Below are positions 41,175 through 53,400 of a stretch of 64,000 bases of DNA, in pieces. The position numbers and the translations under genes were made by a program. Below the pieces are notes generated by a model. It made no database searches. It was not told the origin of the DNA and was given only the letters and a program-made list of their open reading frames with translations. The stretch's first letter is position 1. The number at the start of each line of letters is the position of its first letter. The DNA comes from Marsupella aquatica (Eukaryota > Marchantiophyta): positions 8,184,001 to 8,248,000 of the forward strand of contig OZ316896.1 in assembly GCA_973895155.1 (NCBI GenBank). Direction: 5' to 3'.

Positions 41175-41742
41175 TGTTCCTTCTCAACTTAAGGTATAGC
41201 AGATGCAGCGAAGGAAAGTCAGCAGCACAACTAGCTTATTTTACAGCTCTTAATTGGCAGCATTAATTAGGTCTGAAGACACCGGAAATTAGCTATGATG
41301 CTGTTTACCTCTTTTAAGTCGGCAACATTCTTTGTATATGGAGGACCCTTGAAGGCTTTGTGGACGAAACTTTATGTGGAGTTCAAGATTGAAGTCCCAT
41401 TCTACACCCACATGCACAACTGAAAAGGATCTCTCCATGGCTTGGGTGTGCTGTCCATGTCAAGTCAGGCCACGTCAACTAGAGAATGTGATTAAACGAT
41501 GCAATTTTCAAAGAAGTTGAAATAGATTTGAGGGGCTATTATCGACCTTTGGGGTGAAGAACAGAGGAATATCACATTGTTATAGTTTAGGATCTTCTAG
41601 TCAATTTGTAGGCATATGGTTGGATTAATCAAAGCCGAAGGGAGGACTGGGACGCTCGAGCATCAGGCCAATGGGAACTGCAAGAATTGCCATTCAAACA
41701 GTAGCGTCTATCTAAATCAACTGTAATAACTCCCCTGCCAAT

Positions 41743-41886
41743 GGACTACAACAGTTTTTTGAGAGAGTTTAATAATAGTGGCCAATTTTGGGGTAGTTGA
41801 TTCTTGGATGGAACGGGACTACTACAGTTTTGTGAGAGTTCAATAATAGTGGCCAATTTTGGGGTAGTTGATTCTTGGATGGAACG
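41743..41886 (+). repeat. About 72-bp tandem duplication
   Basis: Units 41743-41815 and 41816-41886 share TAGTGGCCAATTTTGGGGTA and flanks. They differ by a few bases and a 2-base length change. Confidence 0.92.
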
Positions 41887-42114
41887 CAACGTTTAATTTC
41901 CAGACTATGATGGACACTTAGACATCCAAAACAATGGACACTTGTACAAAAGAAGGTTGCCATCTGAGTACAAATTAAGGTTTCAGATTGGTCCATGCAA
42001 GTTGCAGTGGTCCATCAAGACATCTGATCATATGTGGTGGTCCATCTTATATAAGGGGATTGATTGGCTGGGACGTTAACGAGTTCAGACTGATCCATGT
42101 CATCAGAGCGAATT

Positions 42115-42226
42115 GACCTCCCAGTTGAGTAACTTAACAACATGGTCATGCATCTTATATAATATGGGGAGACCTCCCAGTTGAGTAACTTAACAACATG
42201 GTCATGCGGCTTATATAATATGGGGA
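42115..42226 (+). repeat. 56-bp tandem duplication
   Basis: Units 42115-42170 and 42171-42226, starting GACCTCCCAGTTGAGTAACT, are identical except for CAT/CGG in the middle. Confidence 0.93.
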
Positions 42227-44434
42227 TCGGCTAGGACACGAAAGGCAGTTCAGACAATCCATGGCATCAAAACAAATTGACCTCACCAGTTAAGGAACAC
42301 AACATCCAAACTAGTAAAGGTGAGTTTAACTGTTGTGCAAATAACTACAAGAGTCATTCAAAATAGCGACAAATAGATCAATTATTTAAGAACAGGACCC
42401 ATGCTGACTTGACTAGGGCTTTTCATGTCTTTCATCGGACAAACAGTTCCCAATTTGTTTTATCAGTGGTCTTGGTTCATGAAGTTGTCCATCTGCGCAT
42501 TAATTTCCTTTCCCCAATCTAAATCCACCCATGCATATTGACCACAGTCAGAAGGGAACTGGGGGAGGGCGTGCCTGGAGTGCAGAGCTGATGAACTAAC
42601 CAGGTCGGTCCTGTGGGACAGGTTTGGTCAACAGCGCATCAGAACTGGCTCAGAGGTTAAAGTGACTACTGTTACGGATGCAAGCTCTGTGGGCACGGGC
42701 AGAGACATAATTAATGTCATTCAGTATTAATGCATACACCTGTCCAAGTCCATCAGGCTTTCATGCTGACTATGTGCCCTCCCCTTTACTGTACACCGTC
42801 GGATGCTTGTACACCGTCAGATTTCTGCCCGTAGACTAAGCCAGTGACATCCAGCAGATTGTGACGGCTGATCTTCCCGGGATTAACATTTGGTCCGTTG
42901 ATGTTTTCTAGGTATTCCTGTGACCATTTAGGTTCATTTATTATTGGAAAGGACCTGCGTCTCAATCCACAATGTCGATATTGCTCGTGCTTACTTGTCT
43001 GATTTTGCTTCCCATCACTCATGAGCTGCTCCTCGCAAAGAATGATTGCAGAACTGGAGGAGGATAGGGGAGCAATGCAACCATAGCCGCAAACTCAAAA
43101 TGTAACCTGAGCTACTAACTAAGGTTAAAATCTTTGAAAATTTTCAAAAAGTTATTTTGGTCTATTGTGGTACACAAAATGTTTCGTCCAACGTTGGATT
43201 CCGGTAAAAAATTGATGCATCGTTGTTGGTTTCGTGAGTCGCTTTTTTACTAAAGAGGCCCGAGTCATCCAGGGTTAAGCAGGTTTACGGATAGGTTTAA
43301 AACTAAGATTGAATCTATCCATTGGTACCAAGGTGGGACCCGTAGTCCGTCAAGGCAGGTTTACACAAAGGGGTCAATCAAGAAGATACCTCGGTCCTTT
43401 TGTGCTCATCATCCTTCGGAATTGTCCGTCTGTCCCCTCTAAGATGCTGTCTGACTGTTCACATTTCAAAGGCTTGGCAGATTTCAGAATTGGCGTTTCT
43501 GGGTAGAAAGGATCGCCTTCTCGGAATTCTTATGAGCCGACTTAGGCATTCAGATTGGGTTGAATCAATTGGGCTCCTGCCGTTGAGTGCCGGTTGAGCC
43601 CCGGTGTCGATGGATTGGAGGGGAGATCAGGACGGATGAGGACTGGGTGAGAATGATGATGTCCACGGTGGATGAGACTCGAGGCGATGGAGTGTCCAGC
43701 GAAACGGACAAGTTTTAAAGGCGAAACAGACTGCAGAGGGACGGAGTGTGGAAGCTCGGTTGGTTCACTGTTCTGTCTGTCTCTCGTGTTTTCATCCGGT
43801 TGTATCTATCCGGTTACGCCCTGTAAATAATGGTTGCACCCCATGCACCGGCAGTGATGATTGTCCCTGGATGTCACCCAGCCGGTTATGAGACGGTTCT
43901 TCTCATTGCTGATTGCCCTCGCCCACATGTTGGGACGAGTTTACACAGTAGTACCCGCTTGGCACCTAGCTTTGAACAATGTCCATCTCTGCTCTTGAAT
44001 ATCAACGACACTTCATCGCTGCTTTTACTCCTTGTGTTGTCGTGCAACTCATCGTTCCGACTCCGCTATCCCCTTTCAAGCTCCGCCAACGATGACAATT
44101 AACGGAGGTTTGTATTTGCCCTTGCAGATTTGCGGGTTAGTGTGTCTGTTTACTAGTCAGCTTGTTTGTGTCTGTATTGCAGGCTTTCGCAGCTTGGAAG
44201 ACTGTAATAAAAACGATTTTGGTGGAATTTTGGTAGTCCCTGTTTGTGATTAGAGTGATTGCTGAGGCCATTTGGGGTGGGGGGGGAGAGAATTCCCCTT
44301 CATTCAAGGATTTTTGTTTTGTGGGGCGTCTTATGTTTGGACGATAGCGAGGTTGCCGGCAGATGTGTTGATTCTCGAGATCGATTCTCAGCCGATTTCT
44401 ACTAGGTTTTTTACTAGCACCTATGTTGTGATCG

Positions 44435-46035
44435 ATGGATCTGGATGTTGATGATGGGGTCACGGATCGTGCAGCGGGGGACGAGGAGTCAAGCGCGCAT
44501 CTTCTGTCCATCCCGTCAGATTTGAGCTCCAAGTGGAGTAGGGCCAAGGTCAGCATAGAGGGCCTGGACAGATATGCAGATGAGGGAACGCGTATTCTCT
44601 TCAGTGTTTCCTTCGAAATTAAAGCTGGGGAAGTGATGGCCATCATCGGCCCAAGTGGCAGCGGCAAGTCCACCATTTTGCGAGCCATCAATCGTCTCTG
44701 GGAGCCTCCGGCTGGAACAATTTTCGTGGACGGGCAGGACATCACGAAAAATGATGTGCTAGCTGTGCGGAGAAAATGTGGAATGCTCTTCCAGACACCC
44801 CTACTCTTCGAAGGTGAATGGCTTTCTCGCGCTTAGGCTTCTGATTTTCAACCTGGCAGTCTGTCTGAACAGTCTTCATACCTAGCAGCTGATTATGCTA
44901 GTAAAACTCTTGCTTCGGATGGACAAATCTCAATGAAGATCTCAATCTCCCTCTTATCATAAAATCTAACATTTTATTCTTTCATTGTTGAGGGTGACTG
45001 CACGGATGCCCTTGGTTCTCTCCTCGAGCGCTTGGGACCAATATGTACTCAAGGAAACTACTGTAAATATTGATTAACATGCTACTGATGTGGATACGGC
45101 AGGCACGGTAGCTGACAATATAAGGTATGGCCCTAGCCTGGAGGGTAAGACCCTCACCATGGAAGAGATCGAGGGCCTCTTGATGCTGGCGGACTTGGAG
45201 CCAACCTTTGCTAGCAAATCAATTATTGGTTTAAGTGTTGGCCAAGCTCAGCGGGTTGCTCTAGCGCGGACTCTTGCAAATAACCCAGAGGTAATTTCAT
45301 ATCTTCTTGTCGTTCCAAGCTAAGGAGATGCAGTAGGATGTAAAGAGGAAACACGCTTAGGCTTTTCGTACTTCGACTTGCACAAAGTGACAGTAACACA
45401 GAGTGAATGATCACGGAACTTCTTACGTCCTGATGGTATCCACCGGATGCGATCAAATATTTCTACCTGGGCGAGATTTAGCATGCCATCTTTACAAGCT
45501 TTTCGTACTTCGACTTGCACAAAGTGACAGTAACACAGAGTGAATGATCACGGAACTTCTTACGTCCTGATGGTATCCACCGGATGCGATCAAATATTTC
45601 TACCTGGGCGAGATTTAGCATGCCATCTTTACAAGAAGGTGAATTGCAAACGTGTTGTCAGTGGGTTCTAATGTCTCAAAGTGGAAATTAATTTACACCA
45701 GATTGTACTGTCAGATATTAGAATTGGGAGCCGTTTCTGGGCTGCTGACATTCATTTACCCATCTGTTGTGCAGATTCTCTTGTTGGACGAACCGACCAG
45801 CGCTCTGGATCCCGTTTCTACAAGACATATTGAAGAGACAGTGACAAAGCTGTCACGCACTCGAGGGCTGACTGTAATCATCGTATCTCACAGTCTAGAC
45901 CAGGTTCGTCGCATCGCGGATACGGTATGCCTGGTAGCTGCCGGACAGGTTCTAGAAGTATTGAAACCAGGTGAGCTCGACCACGCACAGCACCCCGTTG
46001 TGAGGGAATTCATTGCTGCATCATCCCAAGCTTGA
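44435..46035 (+). CDS. STAR1: STAR1-type half ABC transporter ATPase (ABCI17-like)
   Basis: The exons are 44435-44813, 45103-45290 and 45775-46035, giving 275 residues and a single ATP-binding domain with no membrane segments. In flowering plants STAR1 pairs with the membrane protein STAR2/ALS3 and is needed for aluminium tolerance. Walker A is GPSGSGKS (72-79), the Q-loop Gln120, the signature LSVGQ (170-174), Walker B ILLLDEP (190-196) and the H-loop His228. The LSVGQAQ variant of the signature is shared with known STAR1 proteins. The upstream 40 residues are acidic and unlike the core. No STAR2 partner lies in this window. Intron 2 contains a 137-bp tandem duplication. The family call is secure; the transported substrate in this organism is inferred. 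Confidence 0.94.
45361..45634 (+). repeat. 137-bp tandem duplication in STAR1 intron 2
   Basis: Units 45361-45497 and 45498-45634, starting GCTTTTCGTACTTCGACTTG, look identical along their length. Confidence 0.94.
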
Positions 46036-48089
46036 GGGATCCTCATCTTACTGTGAAGTAATTATAACGGGTAGGTGCGAGATCGTGAGGATTAGATCTG
46101 GCCCATTCATTGGTCATTCTGTTCGATGTGAACGTTACCTCGATGATGTAGTTTCTACTTGTCTCCGTGCATCAAGGAAACAAGTGGTCACTTTATGAAT
46201 GCCACCGGCTGTTTCTCTTGGAATTGGAAATCGACTCCTACGTCGGTTTTAGCATGCTTTGCTCTTGCTGCGACAATCGAGAGACGATTCAATTACAAAA
46301 ATGGGGATGGGGTGGTTAAAAAACTCGATAGCTGGAGCTGTAACTTCAAATTTGTGACAGAACTTGCTACGGAGGGGATTTTGCACCGTTCAGTCTTGCA
46401 GAAGTGTCAGGGCAACTCTCATTCTTATGAGCTTGGGCTCTTGGATGATTTTGTGGAGGCAACGATTAAGGGCTGTGATCACTGATGTGCTGGTACGTTC
46501 AGTCTCACTTTGCGGCGGAGGAGGCACAATGGATTGCTTTAGGGAATGACGGACTCACCGGCATTACTGAGTTGCTCGGAAGCAAGCAGCGACCCTAAAT
46601 TGTTACTCTGCAGTGGTGAATTTGGGCTCTTGATGACTGTTTCCTATTGGGGAGAATAAACAAGCATTCTTCTGAACTGATGTTCAGTTTAGAAAATACA
46701 TTATTCAAGTTTCTACAATTTGGTACTTGTTCAGTAGCGTACCTGCCTGGTGACGAATGTTGCCACGGTCTACCTGGACTTCAGCACTTGTCACGGTTTC
46801 TATGAACAATGCGAAGGTGAATTTAGCGGGAGATGCATGCTGGTAATCAAAGCAGTTTGAGCATTGGATGGTGATATGTTCTTCTATAGTAGGAACCGTG
46901 GTTCAGTACCAATTTTTAATGGAGATACATATCTGAACACCTATGCCATCGTTTCTGTGTCGCCCATTGGGGATAAGTTTGGAATCTACGGATCAGTTGT
47001 GGCCGGAGTCGTATTGATTGGGCTGAATGCTAGACGAGATGATATACCTTCGTTTCTTGTAGTCATACGCATTCGCAAGCACTGGCGGTGCTCTTGTTGT
47101 AATATCATGTGACATTGTGCAAATGGATGTTGAGTCTCGAGCTCTATATGAAGCAATCACAGTCTGACTCATGCAATCTCCAGTCAGTTCTTTACAAAAT
47201 TCGGTTAGAGAAACACGTCGCATTTCAAGCCATGAACATCTTCGGACTCTTCCACCCGTGATCAGAAGATGCAGAGTTAGCTACTTTCCAAGAGAACGGT
47301 TCTCATGCACTGACGGCTTTAGTAATCGTATTTCCACGCTTTCACCCAATTTGAATTATGCATTCTTCAGAACTTCTGTCGAATATTCCACGCATCGTTT
47401 GAGACGTCGGTCATATTTCAAGCTAAGTCACTCACAGTTTGAGGTACTGTAAGGAAACTTCCAATCTTGGCGCAACATCTTCCCTGAGAACCCAAGGAAA
47501 TGGACCATGGCATGATAAACTTTACTCGGAACCATGTGCTAGCACTCCAACCAGGCATTAGGAGGGCCCTTACATTCCTTCCAAGCTGATCCATTTGGTG
47601 GCCTTCCGGAGTATCGCCTGCACACTTTTTGCACTCGGAGAAAGCCACATTCTTAGTAGATTTCTTCTCTACAATCAACATGTCAATGCCGTCAAAATCT
47701 AAACATTGTAGGTCTCAATTATGGTCGTAAAACTACCACAACTTCACACAGAAGGAGTCTCCGAAATAACTATTGTACTCTCTCCCCACTAGAGAAACTG
47801 GATATGAATCTGACCAGTGTGCTTGATCCTCACCCCAATCAAGGACAGTATCCAACAGCAATTTTTTATGGTGAAAATTCGCCAAGTTCTGCATTGGGAA
47901 TGTAGGGCTACGTAAGCAAAGGGAACTTTTGAATCTTTTTTTGAAAAATTAGCAGAATACTGAGGTGCCAGTCCTGAAGGGTTGAAGGGTGACCATGTGG
48001 GCTCGCCAGTCCCTCTCAACTTCTCAAGCCACTGCCACTGTTGGGCTTGTCGCCAGTGTTCTACGACAGAATTGTATTTGATCGCCAGT
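46036..48089. other. Spacer downstream of STAR1
   Basis: No gene is supported. Frames at 46159-46485, 46864-47112 and 47171-47452 (+) are short and unrecognised. Confidence 0.4.
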
Positions 48090-48500
48090 GTCCTATGACA
48101 AAAGTGTACTTTATCAGCACTTTATCAGCACCTCCTGCTCACATACCTATGTATTGGGAATTGACTAAAATGTACTTTATCCAGCACCTCCTGCTCACAT
48201 ACCTATGTATTGGGAATTGACTAAAATGTACTTTATCCAGCACCTCCTGCTCACATACCTGTGCATTGAGCTAGGGCAAAAATGTACTTTATCTGGCACC
48301 TCCTGCTACCTATGTATTGGGCTAGGACAATAATGTATTTTATCAGCACCTGCTGCTCACATACCTATGTATCGGGCTATGTACCAGGTGTGCAAACATA
48401 CCTGTGTATTGGGCTATGTACCAGGTGTGCACACATACCTGTGTACTGGGCTAAATACTAGGTGTATTGACATACCTGTGTACTGGGCTAAGTACTAGGT
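48090..48500 (+). repeat. Compound minisatellite
   Basis: The left part has about five units of roughly 55 bases built around CACCTCCTGCTCACATACCT and a TGTACTTTAT(C)CAG end. The right part (from about 48350) has four units of about 37 bases built on ACATACCTGTGTATTGGGCT and AT(G/A)TACCAGGTGT. The second unit type appears to derive from the middle of the first. Confidence 0.85.
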
Positions 48501-50447
48501 GTATTCAATTCCTTACACAAAATTAATTTACAATCAAAGGCTAACATTGCTTTGATATTTAGGTCAGGTGTCTCTTATCTGGCCGGAATTATCCTCTCTT
48601 ATTCTTCTTAGAGGATCTGGCTCAAATTTGCCAAAAGCTCTCCCAAGGCTTGTTGCCGCACAATTCTTATAGTTGGATATGACTGCTCGCCAAAAACATA
48701 CCTTGGGTGGGCAAGAGGTCACGACCCCTCCTGAGGCATCAAACCATGAGGTTGCCACCTCTTCTTAGGCAAGCCAATGGGCAGTCGCCACAGTGGCTAC
48801 TTGCCCCAGACCATAAAATAAACTCTATATTATCCAATGCAAAATTTGGCCAGAGTATCTCAATTTGCAACCAACCACTGTGGTCGTCTAGGTTAGACTG
48901 TACGTTCTAGAACTGTTGGTTGGAAATTTAGGTAAATTTACCAAACACCATTATTTTACCAAAATTTACCAGTTAATTTTTCCTAACTGACTAACATCCT
49001 AACATCCTAACCACATTTACCATAACTAAATTTACCAAACCACCATTTACCAAAATTTACCAAAACACCATTTGAAGTTCTCAAAGTTAGAAAGTGGTCT
49101 TTATTAATGGGATGGAAACATTTTCATTCCGAGGAGATTTGTATGGCACTCTACACACACACACACATAGTGGGAGAGGGGCTTCACTCACAATAGTTTG
49201 TGTAGACTAGAGACTGCACTTTGTGTGAGTGACAAGCTTGGCATCTGACCTGTTGCAACCTGTCCACCTCCTCTCTACTCGCCATCTTCTGTGCCAATCA
49301 TCTCTCATGCAACAATGCTTCCCCTCTCCACCCGCACTACCCAATTTTTATCTCTCCTTTCAACTCACCACCTTTTTGACCCAACTTCTTGCCCCTCCTC
49401 ACAAGATTTCTCCACAGACCTTAATTTTTGAACAGAATGCAGGTTATTGGCCGGTGTGTAACCATTTGTGGAGGTACTTGCTATTCCCATAATCTCTTGC
49501 CCGAAAGTAACCTTTTCCAGACAGTAATTACGCACTGTGATGAAGATTGGGCGTGGGTTTTAGCCTGAACCTGGCTCCACAAAAGCTCAAAAAAGCTTCC
49601 CGACTGCCGCCAATAAGGTTTTCCTCTCTCTGGTCACAGGGCTGCAGGCTAGTAACCCCAGACCTCACAGCCATTATCCTATACCTAAAATACCTCCCCA
49701 TACACTATCTTCTGTTGGGACCATCTCACATATCAATGACACAGATTCCATGCATTAATTACATGGGTGACATTGAGTCTCAAAGCTTGGAATGTATGGA
49801 TGATCACATTTTGTCATAAAGAATAGGTCATAATTTTTTCACAAGATTGTAAAAGTTTTTTGTTTTGTTTTCCTTTAGCCTCTAGAGTGACTAATGGTTA
49901 TGGCATAAGACCAATCCTTATGACATAAAATTATAGACTATGAATTGTGTAGTCCATAACTTTTTGTGTCCATAATCCATAACTATGGAATTAAGGTACA
50001 TCAAATTGCCAGCTTTGACATGCCCTAGTACTCCTTACCATGGGTCCCTAGGTGCTTTAAACCCTTGTGACAATGGGTCCCTAGGTGCTTTAAACCCTCG
50101 TGACAATGGGAACGAAGAAATGACATCGCACATGTTCGTGACAGCGTCCTATCTGTCCGTTAGAGTTGAATTCGACATAGGCTAATTGAATGGGCCAGGA
50201 CGGAATTAGACAATCACAGATCCTTCAGAAGAGAGTACCATTGTCCTGTAGAGGAGAATTCGAAACAGACTGAGACCTTTAATTTCCTGCTAAGTAGACG
50301 AATGAACTTGGAGTGTTTTGAGACTGGAGTCCTAGTACTGAGGAATGGCGGTCGCGCATCTCTTTACAATCCAAGAAGACAATAGTGTCATGTGCTTTGC
50401 TTTGCTTGTACTTGCCCTCTGAGGCGTTTGGAAATTGAGAGCACGAA
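48501..50447. other. Spacer and RECQL2 upstream region
   Basis: No gene is supported. The stretch 48930-49070 is rich in TTTACCA/AAATTTACC words. A 33-bp duplication at 50041-50106 lies about 340 bases before the RECQL2 start codon. Confidence 0.45.
50041..50106 (+). repeat. 33-bp tandem duplication
   Basis: The unit starting TGGGTCCCTAGGTGCTTTAA is present at 50041-50073 and 50074-50106 with a single C/T difference. Confidence 0.93.
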
Positions 50448-53400
50448 ATGGCCGAGGAGACGGAACATCAACTGCAATTTGTGCAGACCGAACTCAGTAA
50501 AGTCCAAGGTTCGTGCAAGCCCCTCCACGCTTCCCGTATCCGCTGAGGGAGCAAACTGTTTTCCTGTTCAAGTGGTGGTCGCTCGCTCGCTCACTCTGAC
50601 TCCGCATCTACCCTAAACCCTGAACCCTACTCGTCGTGCTCATTTGCATCCCTTGGACTTCATTTGTCATTGATTCATTCGTCCTGTCTCCTTCAGAAAG
50701 TGAACTCCAGTTCTCCACAATTCTAGCATCACTTTGAATGTCCGTCACTGTCATGAACTGATTGGTAGCTAACTGAGTACCTTTTGAATTGTCGTGCTTT
50801 GGGTTGCTCGCTGTCTTTCTACAGACGAGATCAGTTCTTTGGTTCAGCTTGAAAAGTCTCTTCTAGCGGAGCGAGATGACCTTCGAGCCGTGCTGGATTT
50901 GTACAGGTGAGCTTATCGAGCAAATGCTTTTTGCCGAATGGTCTCGTGCTTCACTTCATATTTCAAATGGTTAGGAGGGTCTTTGTAAGGACTTGAGTAT
51001 TCGTCTGATCGGAAGTAATCTTTCAAAGATTCAGTACCGGCATCGTATGTCGATGTGGCAAATTACTTTTTTCTATTCCACTAATGTCACTAATGACATT
51101 ACTAGCCCCGTTAATTCTCACTCCCTTCCCAGCCATTGGCTATTAGAGGAAAGCTTTAGTACCCAGTTCCTTCCTTTGTGTAAATGTTTCGCATATATAT
51201 GCTTTACTGGATGCGCAAGGCAGAAAAGACAATGAGTACTTCCTGATTCTTGATGTTAGCTTGAGTAATCAAATAATCAACAGAGCGCCTGAACTTTGTC
51301 TTCAAGCTACTAATTGATTGAGTAAATCTGGAGGGATTCAACGACCATTCTGCACTCTCCACCCTCGTGCCGGCTTCGGTTATCGGCAGCTCCATTTACT
51401 TTGCCTTGGTGTTAATTCATGGAGCGAAAACCTGATATCTACAAAATGTGAAGAGTTGCGGTCTTGTGAAAATTTGTTGAAGCATTTCGTTTCTCTGGTT
51501 GTGTCAAACTTTGTAGGCAGGAGACTGTCCGGGACGAGAACGGTCCCAGTGGTGGAGTCTCAAGGACTACACACACAGATTGGTCTGGTTCGTTTGAATG
51601 GGATGAACGTGCTGCTGATCTTCGGATGAACTACTTTGGCATCCCTGGTTACCGTACCAATCAGCGTGAGGTTTGGATAACTTGTTCATTTCCTTCTATC
51701 ACTAGTCAATGTGAAGAGAGTCAACATGAGATCCCGTATGCAACAAGAAGTTGAAATTTTGATTTATGAGTGGCAGCAAGAATATTGCAAACGACAGGGT
51801 AAATGTATGAAGATTTGGCACGTGATTTTTCGTCTGCTGGCAAGGTGAGTAATGTGAAATGTTGCACGGGCCAGTGCCAAGGTTGAAGACGGCCTGAGTT
51901 TCTGAGTGTCAGGCCTGCCACTGACTTTGTCATTCGAACCGTTACTTGCCGGTGTTGGAGCACTGACATGCTACTTTGCAAATATAGGATGTATTAATCT
52001 AAAGGCCAAAATAGCAGGATGTCAACCATATTGGTCCATTCTGTATCTTGCGATGAGTATCTCATTTCGTTTTGAAAGCAATTCATGTTCGAAAGCCGTC
52101 ACTGTTTCATTTCATGTTTTGTTTGACCTTGGAGCCTTCTCCACACTGTTGTTTCTTATCCTAAAGGAATTTAATGGTTTTGTCTCGTTCAAACGGGTCA
52201 CTTGATCCTATAATCATGAATTGTTTTACTTCGGGTCCCCTGGCATGACTGTACACCTTTAACACAATGATAATAGTTTGTCTTTCCCATAACCGTGTTT
52301 GGCAAACAGATTATTAACGCTGTGATGAGCGGACGGGATGTGGTGGTGATCATGGCTGCTGGAGGTGGCAAGAGTCTTTGTTACCAGCTTCCTGCTCTTC
52401 TGCGTCCCGGCATTGCCCTTGTTGTCAGCCCCCTTGTATCCCTAATTCAGGACCAGGTCTCGGTGCTACTTTCTCCTCATGTACAATTTTCAATTCTACT
52501 TACCTAAAAGTAGGCCAAGTTTCCCCTTGGGCAGTGACGGTAGCAATATGTTGTATTTCTTTCAGATTGTGAGATGGCTTATCCTGCAGGGCTCAGAGTT
52601 TTCATGCGTCATGGCATATTCTGTTTGTTCTTTCGTTTGACCTGATTTTGGGTGTGGGTATAAGCTGTGTGCAGGTTATGGGCCTGACGGCCTTGGATAT
52701 TCCCGCCGGGATGTTAACCTCGACTACTTCCAAAGAGGAGGAAAAGTCAATATATTCATCTCTGGAGAAAGGAGATGGTGGTCTTCGAATCTTATATGTG
52801 ACTCCAGAGAAGATTGCGAAGAGCAAACGATTGATGTCAAAGCTAGAAAAGTGCAATAATGCTGGTCGATTGTCTCTCATGGCAATTGATGTAAGTATTC
52901 TCTTTGTTCTGTATAATCACCGCCACGGCCATAAGTATGATACACTTTTTCCGACAAGAAGGTAGACATTGTCGAGCCATTCTTACGAAAAGGATTTCAT
53001 TTTATTACAGTCTGACGAATTTTCTGATTATGCAGGAGGCCCACTGCTGTAGCCAATGGGGTCATGACTTCAGACCAGATTACAAGAATCTAGGAATTTT
53101 GAAAACACAGTTTCCAAAGGTTCCCATTATTGCCTTGACTGTGAGCTCTCAACCATGACCGACTGCTGTGGCATTTCTTTTGGAATCCCATATCTTTTGT
53201 ATTTGACGACTGAGGCTATGGCCTTGTTGCAAAGCGAAAGTTTCGAGTTGATCTCTTACTCTTACTAGAGTGGTTGTAATGTTGTAGGCAACAGCCACAC
53301 AACGTGTACAAACTGATGTAAGAGAGATGCTACATATTACATACTGTGAGAAGTTTGTCAGCTCCATCAATCGGCCAAACCTTTTCTATGAGGTAAGAAC

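Larger units (their letters stand above)
40914..44434. other. Spacer between NdhO and STAR1 genes
   Basis: No gene is supported. It holds a G homopolymer and two tandem duplications, listed separately. The right end is the promoter and 5' UTR of the STAR1-type gene. Confidence 0.5.

Noticed and set aside
45320-45520. Minus-strand ORFs in STAR1 intron 2
   Set aside because: They arise from the 137-bp tandem duplication inside an intron and resemble no protein.
48090-48500. CRISPR-like array
   Set aside because: Units are contiguous and similar throughout, without unique spacers, and the genome is eukaryotic; it is a minisatellite.
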